A program made the translations under genes and the position numbers. A stretch of DNA of 64,000 nt, taken from NCBI GenBank assembly GCA_025765615.1, contig JAIVFJ010000048.1, forward strand, positions 62,001 to 126,000. Direction: 5' to 3'. The stretch is from Zopfochytrium polystomum (Eukaryota > Chytridiomycota > Chytridiomycetes > Chytridiales > Chytridiaceae). Below, in pieces: positions 35,177 to 47,690 of this stretch. The first letter of the stretch is position 1; every line of letters begins with the position of its first letter. The notes beneath the pieces were generated by a model, which saw only the letters and a list, made by a program, of their open reading frames with translations, did not search any database and was not told the DNA's origin.

Positions 35177-38100
35177 TCAAAGATTAGCTTTGGCGAAAGC
35201 AGAGGGCGCTTCGATGATCTGGCCGTCAAACGCTATCACCAGCACTTCGTCGGCGGTCTTCACAAAGTGGAAGTCAATTTCTTGAAGTACTCTTTCCGGG
35301 ACGTCTGTAATAAGGCAAGGCATCAGAAGAGGTCAAGAGTGGGTGTAAACTTTCTCACCGGAAAGGTCCTTTCGATTCCTGAATGGGAGGATAATCTTTT
35401 TGATACCACCCCGATGGGCGGCGAGGACTTTCTCCTTGATACCGCCGACTGGCTGCACCATTCCGCGGAGAGTCATTTCGCCCGTCATTGCAAGATGGTC
35501 CGCAACAGGTTTTCCACTGAACAGTGAGACAAGAGCCGTAACGATTGTGATTCCGGCACTGTCTCAGTAGTTAGCGCTTGACTAAACCAATGAATCAATG
35601 AACCTTGGTCCGTCCTTGGGAATGGCGCCAGCCGGGAAATGGATGTGAATATCCGTACTGTCGATTATATTCACTTTTGCTTTGGATAGGCCGAGTTTTT
35701 GGGCGTTAGCGCGAACCCACGTTAGACCGAGTTGTGCCGATTCTTTGATGACGTCTCCAAGCTTTCCAGTTAGAACGAGGCTGCCCTTGCCAGGCATTTG
35801 AGTCGCTTCGATGAAAAGCAAGCCGCCGGCCCCACTCGCTGTCCACGCGAGACCTGTTGCCACTCCTGGAATTGCCGACCTTTCCGATACATCGTCGTCA
35901 AACTTTTGGTGACCGAGAAATTTTTCCACACGATCCTCAGTCAGAACTCCGTCAAAAGTCTCAGGAGCCGACTTCTCCTTCGCGTCGGCGTACTCCACGG
36001 CCAGAGATCTACATACGCTCCCGATCTCTCGCTCAAGGCTGCGAACACCTGCTTCGCGTGTATAGCCAACTGCTATTTTGGAAAGTATTTCGTCAGGCAC
36101 TTCAACCTGTGAGGCAGGAAGACCGTGACCGCTCAGTTGCTTGGGCAGTAGGTACCGCTTCGCGATATGGAGTTTTTCTTCAAACGTGTAGCCAGGGATT
36201 CGGATAACCTCCTAAAAACTTCTATCAGTATAATTCAAGACTGCAGCTTTCTACCATTCGATCCATTAGAGGTGCAGGAATGGCCTCCCCGTCGTTAGCA
36301 GTGGCTATGAACAAAACTTGCGAGAGGTCAAACGGAACGTTCAAGTAGTGGTCCGAAAAGGTCGAGTTCTGCTCAGGGTCGAGAACCTCCAGGAGGGCTG
36401 ACGCAGGATCCCCGCGAACGTCACGACCGAGCTTGTCAATCTCATCTGGCAATTAGAATAAATGATTACTTGGGGTCTCTTGGTCGATTGCACTGAGAGT
36501 CCCGTACCAAGCAAGAAAACTGGGTTTCTCACGCCACAGCGACGTAGTCCCTGAATGATCATACCCGGCAAAGCTCCGATATAGGTCCGTCGATGACCCC
36601 TGATTTCTGCCTCGTCCCTAACACCACCGAGAGAGATTCTGTAGAATTTTCGACCGAGTGCAGCCGCAATCGACCGACCTAAACTGGTTTTGCCAACCCC
36701 TGGTGGTCCCACAAAGCAAAGGATTGGGCCCTTCAGATCGGCCTTTAACTTCCGCACGGCCAAAAACTCTAGGACGCGCGTCTTCACTTTGTCGAGACCG
36801 TAGTGATCGCTGTTGAGTTGCGAACGAGCTTTTGAGATGTCAATGACGTCTTCAGTGCTGCGCGTCCATGGGACCTCTGAGAGCCATTCAAGGTATGTCC
36901 GAATGACTTGGTACTCTGCAAGGCTGGAGTGCATCTTCTTCAGGCGGCGAAGTTCCCTGTCGGCTGCTTTACTAGCTTCTTCAGGCAACTTAGCTTCGGC
37001 AATTCGCTTTGAAAGATCGGCTACTTCGTCTTCCTCTCCTTCTTCAGTTTCTCCAAGTTCCTTTTTGATCGCATCGAGCTAGACAAAGGTTTCAGACCGC
37101 AGCCAGGTTCTTGCCAGTAATACCTGTTGCCGCAAAATAAATTCACGTTGCTTCTGACCCAGCTTATTTTCAACAGTTGTTTGGAGCTTTTGAGAAATCT
37201 TGAGAACTTGGATCTGACGCGTGAGTAGTTCAAGTGTTCTCTTGATCCTTGTTTTGGAGTCCACCAACTCAAGGATCTGCAGTTTTTCATCCAAGCTCAA
37301 ATCGATCATGCTCGCAAAAAGGTCAGCTAGCTGTCCAGGAGGGGTTGAATCTAGCATTTGCTTCAGCTGATTTAAAACGGACGACGGCAGTTGCAGTTGC
37401 GACAGAACGCTAGCGAGCTCTGAGGGATGCTTGAGCAATCGACTTTCATAAGAACGGGTGAATCATCTTACCATGCCCTGCGGCCCTCAGGTTGATAATG
37501 AGAGCAGACAGCTCGGTGTCTTCCTTGTTTATCTCTACCAAAGCTCTCATTGAGGAATGTACGATCGCAGGTCGTGTCGACTCACCCTTCTCCTCGAAGA
37601 CGGTGACACTCGCCTCAAAAAAAGGTGTCGTTTTCAAAATCCGATCGACCTTGATACGGCATATCCCTGAAGTTCATCACAAGTGAATAAAACGTTTGAC
37701 AACTGTACTGCGCCACCTCTCACCTTCCAGGCTGACCAGATAAGAGGCCTTGGCCCCCCTTCCCTCGTTCGGCCGATTCTTCACGAAGTTCACAATCCTC
37801 GCAGCAACTCCCCAATCAAAGAGATCGCTTGGTCCGATTGGGGGCGACCGCGAGTCTTCGGTGGCATCACTTCCTCGAGTCACTTTTTGGCCTGCCGCGG
37901 TACCACCTGGTTGGCTGGCAGGCGCAGCAGCTGGTGACGTGGCCCGAAGAGGAACACACGCGACAATGATGTTCGAGCTTTTGCTTCCTCCATTGTGGTA
38001 CTGGGCCCAGAGTTGGTCCATGAGTTGGGTTGTGTCCCTCCTTCCAATCTATTTCTCGAGCACGTAAGGATCACAGCGCTCTTAACTTTGACGGCATGCA

Positions 38101-38255
38101 GACCGAACCTGGAGGCGCATCACGATTCCAGGCAGAAGCACTCGTTGGTTTCGAGTGGGGATGACGGGAAGCAGTCCGCCACCACCGCTGCCAAGATGGA
38201 AGCCGCTACCATTCCCTCCTTGGTTGCCCCTGCCGCCGTTGTTGTTGCCGCTCAT
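35177..38255 (-). CDS. LON2: Peroxisomal Lon protease (LONP2 family)
   Basis: ATP-dependent Ser-Lys protease of the peroxisome matrix. Exons from the 5' end: 38109-38255, 37724-38048, 37472-37666, 37124-37419, 36508-37078, 36255-36445, 35604-36211, 35359-35558, 35177-35304; 886 residues. The N-terminal substrate domain opens with [13 protein letters not shown]. Walker A is GPPGVGKTS (near 36690), Walker B is NPVFLLDEIDKLG, and the Ser-Lys dyad is in DGPSAG and [14 protein letters not shown]. The sequence follows human LONP2 rather than mitochondrial LONP1, with no mitochondrial presequence. The C-terminus is KANL, the same tetrapeptide that ends human catalase and acts there as a weak PTS1. 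A second in-frame ATG at 38312 would add 19 residues; I chose 38255, directly before the Asn/Gly-rich start. Confidence 0.93.
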
Positions 38256-38433
38256 GGTGGCGTGCACTGGATACGATCGTGGGATTGGAGCTTCGGAAAA
38301 ACTATTTTTCATTTTTAATTTTGTTTTTGCGGCCCGCGATCTTCCATTTCATTCGGTTCAAGTGCGAGAGTGCAAAAGTCGTGTCCGAAGCGCCACGTGA
38401 CCGTGATTTCACCATCTCCTCCCCCAACTGACG

Positions 38434-41204
38434 TCAGTGCGAAGGAGATGTGGGCGCCTCAGTGCTGCGGTACAATACCGCCGCCCTTCGTAGGTTGGCG
38501 AGGAATCGATCGAGCTCTATCATCGTGCGTGGTTTGATTGCATCTTTGCTCGCGGCTTGGAATCCCCTGCACAGGTAGTCTTCGAGTTCCACGGTGCTCT
38601 TGCCCGGGTCGTGCGTCGCCAGCCCCCTCAATATTGCCGTCGACGGGAACTTCGCATCCTTCGACTGTGCCTGAAGCACTTTCTGTAATAAAAGATAAGC
38701 ATGGGACAGCAAAGAGTGCAGTGCGCTTATGTAGGCGAAAAGATTTGGAAAAAGATGCAATATTCGAACCTTCAAATCAGCAATGTAAGCATCGCGAGCT
38801 TGAACTTCCTGCTCTTTCAGTATTTCCAAGAACATACTCTCGTGCGAAGCCTGAAAGACCCACTGGTAGCTGAAGTATTCTCCGGGTTGGTCAGCCTCAA
38901 GTGCCTAAACATAGAAGAAAGTAATCAGGTACTTCCTCCGATGACGTCTCGTTCCGCGAATTTTGCATCATTGTACCCACGGTTTGTAGTTGCAAGAGAG
39001 ATCCTTCAGACTTATGCGGCCACCCCAGGCGAAGAATCTTCGAAACCTCTGACTTGGGGATTATTCCCTTGGCCCGCCCGTCGTTCAGTAACGTGTCATG
39101 CTTGTGAAACAGACTTCGAGTCCTCTCAACCACATTTTGCAAGTGATGGTGCATTTCCTCCGTCATCTCAGCTTAAGAAATTGTACCCGCGTTGAGATGA
39201 GGAACGAGCTGTAAGCTCCCGCACAGCACTGCTCACCCGTGAGGATTTCGTAAAATACCAGACAGTCAACGCTGCTGGACGCAAACCGTTTGGCGGCGTG
39301 AAAGATGTTGTAGCCCCATTCTGCGACTCCTTCTTGAGTGCTGAACTTCTTTTTAAGAAATGAAAACAAGAAATCTGGCAGCTTAGAAAGCTGACAGTCA
39401 GAAGGGAAGTTCCAGCAATACTTCGCCCACGGTTCTTACGGGTATTCTGGGGCTTCTAAGTTTTTGTGAGGCATCGTGCAGCGCTTTCGCGGTCCAAATG
39501 TCATTAATAAGGAAAGAGAGATCCGTTTGAGACAGGCGGCGGTTCATAACTTTGCCCTTGTATCTAAACTTCCATGTAAGCGAAGGTCCAAGGACTTTTT
39601 CAAACCCTCTCACCGTAGGTACTTCGGAACGCTGCTACTGACGCCCAGCCCGACGAAGTAATTATCGTCTTTCGCTGTGCTTTGGGAATGAGACTCGTCG
39701 CTTCCGTATCTCTGGTTAGTTTTTAAAGCAAACGAAGTCCTCCATTCACCTGCGGATGGTCATAGGTGCATCCTTTGACGATTTTATCTGGACGATAATT
39801 TCGGCAAGGGTTTGAGAGCTCCAGTGATCATCCGATTGGACTAACCAGAATTAACTGTCGAATAAGAAAGACAATAGTCTCGTTGCAATCCTTTCCAGTG
39901 CATGAAAGTGCCCATTCACGTACTGATCCAGGAGGGCAGTTCATTCCTATGAGGTCCCAGTTCGGCATCTGCGATAGTTTCGTCAATCAGCATGCGATGT
40001 GGCACTCCACTCACCCTATATTCATCGGTCGCACGTGATGCCACTTTGGCTGCATGTTGCTTCTGCTGCTGCAGCTCTTCAGCTTGATGTCGCTAATTTT
40101 CAATTACTAAAAGGAAATGGTGAAGCTTGGGAGGAGATAGCTGACCAGGGCAGCAATTTGATCCTCTGTGTCCTTCAGTTTCTCCTCTGTTTCCAGTTTT
40201 AGCGCCACTGCCTTATCGTAATCCTCCTTTGGGACTGAGCGGTGCACGATTGCTTTCAATGACGATGTGAGCTCGTGAGAGGTTTCCAGCTCCGTTCTCA
40301 CTTGCGTGAATTTCCTTCGTCAGCAATATTTCGCGCAGATTTCAAACTTACGACTACGCATCCCACTTTTCAATTCTGTCACAGCGGTCTCCTGGGCAGC
40401 CAAAGCCGCTCGCAGATCTTTCTCCATGATTTCGGCGCTGTGTTGCAGCTCCCTCAACCGAGCACGTACCAGTTCCTTAATTCGACAGTTAGAATGAAGC
40501 AAAGCGCCGACCCATAGCCGACCTCGCTCTGAATGGCCGCTTCTCGCTTTCGTAGCTCCTCCGCCATGTTGGAAAGCCTTGCAGTGAGGGCATCAATTTC
40601 TTCCTTCTGCGACTGCCGTTCTTGGCGGAGTTCTCTGTTTTCGACGCTGCAAGGGGATTAACATTTGGTCGGTCGGCATTTTTCGTTTGCTTCACTTTAA
40701 TATTTCGAGCTTTTCCAGCATGTCTTGACGCATGCGAGCAACATCTTGGGCTGACTGATATCGACTAATGTAATTTTTGCTCTTCAGCGGCTCCAGCTGC
40801 ATGACGAGCTCGCCTTGCTTCGCCAGAGCGACTTCGTACTCGTTTCGAATTTCAGAGAGGACAGGCTCGTAGGTCTTAAATTCCTGGATGAAGAAATCTA
40901 CATTATTTTCACAGTTAGATGCGGACTGGGATGGTAAAACAAGAGTTGTGTTCCGACCGAACGCCTCGCGATAAATCTGCAGCCTGGTTGGATGACCGGG
41001 CTCCTCGTTCCCGACGCCCAATTCATGCATTTCACGCTGGATATGGTGGAGCAGGAGCACGAGAAACTTTGGATGCCGTTTCATGCCGGGATGGAGGACT
41101 TCGTGGTGCGGCCGGGCTGGCATTGTTGTCGTGGACAAGTGCGAGGCCGACATCCAACCCTGCGCCTTGACCGGTATAACTGGTGTAACGAGGCTTTTCG
41201 CCAT
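38434..41204 (-). CDS. TSNAXIP1: TSNAXIP1 (translin-associated factor X-interacting protein 1) homologue
   Basis: Coiled-coil protein of ciliated organisms, tied to sperm and flagella in animals. The first exons 40958-41204, 40696-40897, 40523-40646, 40352-40475, 40146-40300, 40015-40092 are well defined. Later ones run from 39968 to the stop at 38434, with one uncertain junction near 39830-39870. The N-terminal domain has the family signature FLVLLLHHIQREMHELG and, across the first intron, YREAFDFFIQEFKTYEP. A long coiled coil follows. The C-terminal half keeps FVGLG...VPKYLRYKGKVMNRRLS, LINDIWTAK and VAEWGYNIFHAAKRF, as in animal TSNAXIP1. It lies head-to-head with MSP1. Function in the zoospore flagellum is inferred from the family and the company of DNAH1. 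Confidence 0.85.
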
Positions 41205-41432
41205 TACGTGATCGTCGCATGGGCGTACCCTCGTTGTACGGCTGCATTTGTTTTATTTTTTTATTTTTTTTTTTTTTTGTCCCTTTGAGCGCAGGGCGTC
41301 GAATAAACCCCGTCGGTCTGTCTACGAACTCACCAATCCATTTGGACAATTGAGCGTTGAGCGTCGAAGAAACCAAGAAACGAAAAGGTTGGGGGGAAAG
41401 AAACGAGGGGACAAGAAGACAAGACGCAGAAG

Positions 41433-41487
<55 letters not shown>

Positions 41488-41710
41488 CGCACCAACACCC
41501 GAAGCCACACAACACCCAAAGAAAAAAAAGAAGAAAAGCCGAAGGCCTCTTCCACAATGAGCAGCACGAATCTTGCTGCGCGCAAGATCGCGTTAGATGG
41601 CAAGCATGAGTTGTTTAGCGCGAGGAGGCGTCCCATGCGTTTCGTTCGTTGCTCTTACCGTTCAACATCACATCACACCCTGCAACACCCTCCTGGAACA
41701 CACCCTCCTA
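41205..41710. other. Divergent promoter region between TSNAXIP1 (-) and MSP1 (+)
   Basis: Contains a poly(T) patch (about 41257-41279) and a CA microsatellite. An ATG at 41556 opens a frame that could be an alternative 5' exon of MSP1, but I could not support it. Confidence 0.5.
41433..41484. repeat. (CA)n microsatellite
   Basis: About 50 bases of perfect CA repeat between two divergent genes. Confidence 0.95.
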
Positions 41711-43207
41711 ATGCCTTCCACCACTCCCAACGCCTTCTCTCCTTCCATGCGATCGGCAGTCGCTCTCTTCGCGCTTTCTCAGGTTGCCCTCTACTATGGT
41801 GTCAAGGTTTGAAACGAGGTCGGGCGATCTGATTGGCAGCCCCCTAACCGACGCTTTCCCAGTGGGTGATGCAGTCCCTGGATCCCAACAGCAAAAAGCG
41901 GCAGGAGGCGAAGCAGAAGTCCGCCAAAATGTTTGGCCGGTTGGGTGTTGAGTACCGATGAGATATTGCCGTTTCCCCATGCGTTTCGACCAACACGATC
42001 GCCCACGCAGATCAAGGACCTTGATCTGAATGAACACGAAGAGATCATAGCCACCGAAGTAGTGCACCCCGACGACATCAATGTGCAGTTCAAAGGTGCC
42101 CAGCCATCGACTAAGATCAGGGATTGGAACTGAATTTTTCTTTCAGACATTGGAGGACTGGACCCCATAATCGATTCTTTGAAGGAAACAGTCATCTATC
42201 CCCTCTGCCTACCGCAATTATTCCAGTCATCTTCAGGGCTTCTTGGGGCCCCGAAAGGCGTTCTACTGTACGGCCCGCCTGGTACGCGCTGTGTATTCTA
42301 CTTTCAGATTGTATTGTGACTGACTGACCTTGTTGCGACGCAGGTTGCGGCAAAACTATGCTTGCCAAAGCATTAGCGAAAGAATCTGGTGCGACCTTCA
42401 TCAACCTTCACGTATCGACCCTCACAGAAAAGTGGTTTGGCGAATCGCAAAAGCTCGTGCGGGCGCTCTTCTCGCTTGCTCGAAAGCTGCAACCTACCAT
42501 CGTATTTATCGACGAGATAGACAGCTTTCTAAGAGAGCGACGCTCCGGCGACCACGAGGCCACAAGCATGATGAAGGCGGAGTTCATGAGGTTTGACTAA
42601 CCAGGGCTTGCTCTGCTCGCATTTAATTGTGAAAAACACTTTCCTAATTTGGCGAGAGCAGTCTGTGGGATGGATTAGCGGCTGGGGAAGCCTCCCGAAT
42701 AATGGTACTTGGCGCGACGAATCGGCCGAATGACATCGACAAGGCTATTCTTCGCAGAATGCCAAAACGGTTTGCGATCAGATTACCAGACCACGAGCAG
42801 AGGAGACGGGTTCTTCAAGTTGTAAGTCCGGAGGAGAAGTAAATCGTTGGCGTATTGATTCGCGAAGCTTTTGAAAAACGTAAATTTAGCCGACAACTTC
42901 AACATGAACGAGCTGGTGATGCGAACGCAAGGAATGTCTGGCAGCGACCTGAAAGAATTGTGCAGCAACGCCGCGATGGCTCCAGTGAGGGAGGCGTTGC
43001 GCTCGCTTTCCGTAGATGTGCGGAACGTAAATCCGGAGGTAAGACAGTTATTCTTATCCATGGCCAATTTGTGGTAACCCAATTTCTGTTGGTTAGGATT
43101 TGCACATTCGGCCGATACGGCTTACTGATTTTCTGTCGGACGAAGTGACAAGCAGTGGGATGGCACAGGGTACAGATGGAACCATGGGCGCATTGGACCT
43201 GGATTAA
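41711..43207 (+). CDS. MSP1: Msp1/ATAD1 outer-membrane AAA ATPase
   Basis: Membrane-anchored AAA translocase of the mitochondrial outer membrane and peroxisomes that extracts mislocalised tail-anchored proteins. Exons 41711-41806, 41863-41946, 42011-42095, 42147-42281, 42344-42590, 42662-42821, 42868-43038, 43097-43207 give 362 residues, the usual length. The N-terminal hydrophobic helix ([16 protein letters not shown]) is the anchor. The linker leads to DIGGLD, then Walker A GPPGCGKTM, pore-loop segment EKWFGES, Walker [13 protein letters not shown], sensor and Arg-finger region [19 protein letters not shown], and the [11 protein letters not shown] motif. All catalytic residues are present. 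The start is the ATG giving a family-like N-terminus; upstream in-frame ATGs (for example 41597) are possible. Confidence 0.93.
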
Positions 43208-43545
43208 ATTGAGTTTGGGGGGTTCCTTGCGTCCACGAACATGTTCACAGAGTAAGAATTTGCATTATTGAGCTGCTATGCTGCAATGATCTTCCGTCGC
43301 ACACTTCTCCGAAGTCGAGAGAAGAATCAGTTAGTTTTGGGTGCTGAGCAAAGCCTGCCTGCGATGAAACAGTTTGGGCGGATGCTAGTCTCCTTGGAGA
43401 AGATACATGTAGATATTTGCTGCGACCGTTTAGTCTACCCGCGCCTTGGGCATCCTGCCTTGAGATCAAATTGTGTGCAAGGAACTCTTGGACGATTCGG
43501 ACGCAACTTGAAGTCCAAGTCCTTCTTCTCTTCTTCTAGTTCATC
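43208..43545. other. Convergent 3' regions of MSP1 and the CatSper-like gene
   Basis: About 340 bases between two stops on opposite strands. No gene seen. Confidence 0.5.
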
Positions 43546-44855
43546 TCATTCATATTTTTGTTTCCACAACTGGACCATCTCCTCTGGAAGCATTTCCCTC
43601 TCCGCCTCCTCCCGCTCCCGTTCATCAACCTCGGCCTTCTCCTTGGCCTCCAGCTGCCTGTTCCGCAAGAACCACATATACGATAGCCCCAGCACACTCA
43701 AGATTGCGCATATGCAACCAAGCACAATCCCAACCTGCACTCCAACAGGGATAGGAGTTCCCTCCACCCTCACGGCGAAGCTGGTAGACAGAGTGCAGTA
43801 ACTAAACAATAAGTTTAACAGGTAATTGCTTTAGCCCGGAACACATTATCAAAAGTTTTGTTTGTCACCTAAAACTGGGGTCCAGCACGACAGCATAGAA
43901 TTGGTAAGTAGCATCTTCGCCAGACTTCCAAACGATTCCCAAGTTGTTCGTCCCATTAAATATGGTATAAGCGGATTGAGCAGTTCCTTTTGAAATGTTG
44001 GCAACGGAATTTGTGTAGCAAGGTTGATAGTTCTGCGGGAAATAGTTAGAAACTGACCGAGAACCGAGCGAAATGCACTTTACCGAAGGTCCCCAGGCCA
44101 GCCGTGGGTCTCCACTGCTTGAGGAGCGGACCATTTGCTCCCACGTTTGCGGGCTTGTCATGCAACCGGCCTGGTGAATGGTCAATAGAATGCCCTCCCC
44201 TGGAGAGGGAGGGAGGGAGGCAGGGAGACAGAGACAGAGAGAGAGAGAGAGAGAGACAGAGACAGAGAAGCTATGGGTACCTTTTCATTAGTTATATTAT
44301 AGTCGAAGCCTCCTTGCCCGTTGACCTCCCAAAGCGCGAAGTCGGCGTCCACAGTTTTGACAAAAACGTCACCATCGTACACATCCAACGCCGGCGTGAA
44401 AAATTCCCCGTAAAAGGAGGAAACCGGGACACCGTAGGTACCGCAATCGTACGGCACGACTTTGGTGTAGTGCGGTCTCGTCCACGACGAAAAGTCTGAC
44501 ACCCAGTTCCCCGCCCCAAACGAAACTTCGGTCGGCGCTGAACTGCAATTGGGAGGGACGAGAACGTCACCTGGGTTGGGTTGCATGGCGCGTCCGTCTC
44601 GGAACACAACGCGGCGCGTGGAGGGGCAGCCCACGGAAAGGAGGGAAACTCCTTCGATCGCGTCGCAGGCGAGGCTGGAGTCTCGAGGACGGGCTCGAAG
44701 AATAAGCCTCCCAGAATGGGCATAGTCAATAGGAACGACTGCGGCTTGCACTTGACGAGCCCATAAACCCGATCCGGCCAGATACGGATCCACGCTGAAC
44801 GTTTCAGATTGGTTCGCACTCAGAGAAACGAGAGAGTTGTTGGAAACGGAAATCT

Positions 44856-44897
<42 letters not shown>

Positions 44898-47690
44898 GCA
44901 AACATTCGCTTCAGTTGAGAAGGCACGGTTGGAACGGTTCACGTACAATCACTCGGTTGGAATTCCCGGCAAACGGCTGAAGCGTTGCTGAGAATGTCAA
45001 ATTCTCGCCTGAAGAATGGTGAGCAAAATGTGAAAACGGTATCAAAGCGTTTACCAATGTCCACAGCGGACTCGCTGGGCAAGCTGTGCGTCCACAAAGC
45101 GTAGGGGCAGACCAGTGTTGGGTTATTCGCAGTTGGGGCTCTGGGAAACGTGAGCAACCGAGTTGAGTGTTTTCATGAGCCCTGGGAACCCACCGTGGGC
45201 TTACTAATTCGTTTCTGAAAGGAATTATTCGTTTCGACACGAGATTAGGAGTTGACGTAGGAATCAAAGCCACCAGCCGATCGAAAGCATCGAATTCCAG
45301 CCAAACCACTACAAATCCCTCAGAATCAGTCAATTCTAAAAGGTGTACCTGCTCACAGTCCGTCGATACCAGTCCTGAAACAACTTCGATGGCCTCCGAA
45401 AATGTGGAGTGGCCGATAAAAACCCTGGAGAACTAATTCAGATCGCCTGCAACAGCCATTCGCGTTTTTTTTTTTGGTACCTTCTCGTGGACGTCAAAGC
45501 TGCAAAGTGCCCCTTCGATGAGGAGGCAACTTGTACGACGTACTCAGTGGCGGCGAGGTTAACGGCTGGAAGTGAGGGGTTCCGGCTCTTCAACGATATC
45601 GTGAAGACAGTTTGTCCACTGTCGGGGCTGACCAAATGTCAATGGATTTCATGACTTTGACGTCCAACACGCACCTGATGAACAGGCCGTCCCCGTAAAT
45701 AAAGATATCGCCCCCGTTCGTGCTGGCAATCAAACCGGGTACTGATCCCTGGTGCCTACTGTGAGAGCGAAGCTCAGTTTTGTGTTTACCTTTGAATTCG
45801 CATCCACGATCGGTGCGTTGGCGTCGGTCCCCACGAACACATATTTCAGCTTCAAGGACTGATACTGTGGATTGAACCCAATCAGCACATCCGCTTTATC
45901 GCCGTTTCTTGCTAGAATGAGATATTCGGACGAAGTCTTTTGCACCAATGCATCACGAATAAACCCGGAGGTGGATATCACACCGCTGAGTGAAACGCTT
46001 GAGAACGACAGCCCTCCGTCTTGCGAGTAGAACAAGGAAGAGCCCGCCTTACTGCTCCATGCGAGTACACTGTCTGCCAAAGTTGGCGGCCAGAGATCGT
46101 TCGGTTTGCAAAACGTTGTTGCACGAATTTGATTTACAGACGATAGGGCAGCAACCTTTGCCGGCCCGCTGGAATTAGTGACTATATAGGCGTCTTGATT
46201 GTTTACTACGACCAATAGCGAGTATCTGGTTGCTGCGATGTTGCTAATAGAACCAGTAATGCTTTGAAATGCTTTCAGCTTTGTCTCTTGGGGTTGCGTA
46301 AAAAAAGTTTGGGACACCGCCACGCGCCCGTCTCCGAACAACGAGCTTGTAGCAAACGCATTGTTAGTGGCGCAGCGGTTGATTGTAACAGAAAAAGATG
46401 CTTGAGCTGACGAAGACGTGGTGCTTGACGAAAGCTTCTGCTGAATTATGGAAGATGTGTTATCCTGGGCAGCAAGCGGAATCCAGGTTTGAAGCACGGT
46501 GCAGCCGATGAGTGCTGCTCCTTGGCCAGATACAACAACGGGGACTGTTCCCGGGCGTGCCAGGTTGAAGAGCACATCCCAATATCTTCGAAAACCTTTA
46601 GTCTACCATCGGGAATGCCTCCCATCTCATACCTTCCGTCTTGGTTGAAGAGAACTTTCTGGATACTCAGAGCATCGGAGATGGAAGTGACGTTCGGGGC
46701 TTCCCCAATTGTCATAAAGGAGTAGGTGAGTTGGCTGGATATCTGTTCGTTGAAATCCGTTTAGTTTATGTTGAAATAGTCTTCATTTACCGATGACGGT
46801 TTCACAGGGTAGGTCGTCGTGTCTGCCAGAGACACTCCACGGGATGGGTCGGCAATCCATAATCGTCCCGTTAAGTTCACACCCACAGGAACAATCATTT
46901 GGCTCGACGACGTCAACTCCCAACCCGGCGGGCCCGTTGCTAAGACCCATTGGTAGCACCCAGGGGATTTCGCAATCGTCACGTAAAATGTGTCGGATGT
47001 TGTCGCGTCGCCGTTCCGGGAGACGGAAATCGCTTCTACACCAATCTGAGAGCAAGTGATCTGAACGGTTTGACTTGATCCCAGATTGGAGACAGCGCAG
47101 TTGGAGGAGACCACCCACGAAACAGAAGTTGAGGCAGATGTGTAAGATGCAAGAAACTACACCGTTTCGTTTGCGTACAAAATGGGAGGTGGCGCATTAC
47201 TAAGAGAATGGACGCATTGCTCAACGCTAAAGAGTATCCCACCGGACGGTTGGCGTAGAAGCTTACACCGTCTTGCTCCAAGCTTTGGTAGAAGAACGAT
47301 CCGTGACCAAACGACTTCGCCATGTCCACCGATCGGGGTTTCAACTTCTTTCTCCGCTGACAAGGAGTTTTGGGACACGCCCGCACAGCAGTCAAATCTT
47401 TTGTGCTGGAGACCGAGAGATCACGGAAGGAAAACCACCACGAAGGCACGACAATAATTCACGAACGCCTCGTCGGCCTGATGATTGTTCGGCCCTTCTG
47501 CGCCCTTTTTGGATTATGTCATTGAGAGCCACGATCGCCTCAAAATTCGCGCTCGATTTGTTAACTTGAACATTAGCTTCGGTCTTGCGCACAGTTCTCC
47601 TCAAAAATGGATTGAAAAATATTCCTCTCTCTGACCGTTGCGGGAACCTGAGCATTTTGAGAGAATGCAATCGCATTCCTCATGGTACCA
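43546..47690 (-). CDS. CatSper auxiliary subunit, delta/epsilon (CATSPERD/CATSPERE) type
   Basis: Large lumenal or extracellular protein with one C-terminal membrane helix, resembling the subunits that cap the CatSper sperm calcium channel. The C-terminal third is the clearest match: LLSVGCPSTRRVVF (the family's VGCPP.. motif), then AGCMTSPQTWEQM, WGPS, NYQPCY, Y.IFNGTNN and YAVVLDPSFRYC, which track the conserved CATSPERD/E ectodomain up to the helix (VGVQVGIVLGCICAILSVLGL) and a charged cytosolic tail ending near 43546. Upstream are a beta-propeller-like part (about 45790-46560, with YWDVLFNLA) and N-terminal sandwich segments (46791-47156; before 47201). Many short introns are present; junctions near 46640 and 45190 are uncertain. 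The 5' end is not fixed: no signal peptide was identified and coding may extend to about 47985. The poly(T) at 44857-44896 is intronic. Confidence 0.72.
44857..44896. repeat. Poly(T) tract (intronic)
   Basis: 40-base homopolymer inside an intron of the CatSper-like gene; it is poly(A) on the coding strand. Confidence 0.95.

Noticed and set aside
41248..41560. Cys-Val and Thr-His frames over the CA repeat
   Set aside because: Pure microsatellite translation in the TSNAXIP1/MSP1 promoter region.
41556..41640. Upstream ATG (MSSTNLAARK) as the MSP1 start
   Set aside because: It is in a different frame from the membrane anchor and would need a weak GC donor to be joined; the 41711 start gives the usual Msp1 length of 362 residues.
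47150..47205. Apparent in-frame TAG interrupting the CatSper-like coding frame (after a YANETV segment)
   Set aside because: A 44-base intron (donor A|GTAATG at 47200, acceptor GTGTAG at 47157) removes it and joins ALSNASILL to FLASYTSAS in phase, so there is no premature stop or stop reassignment.
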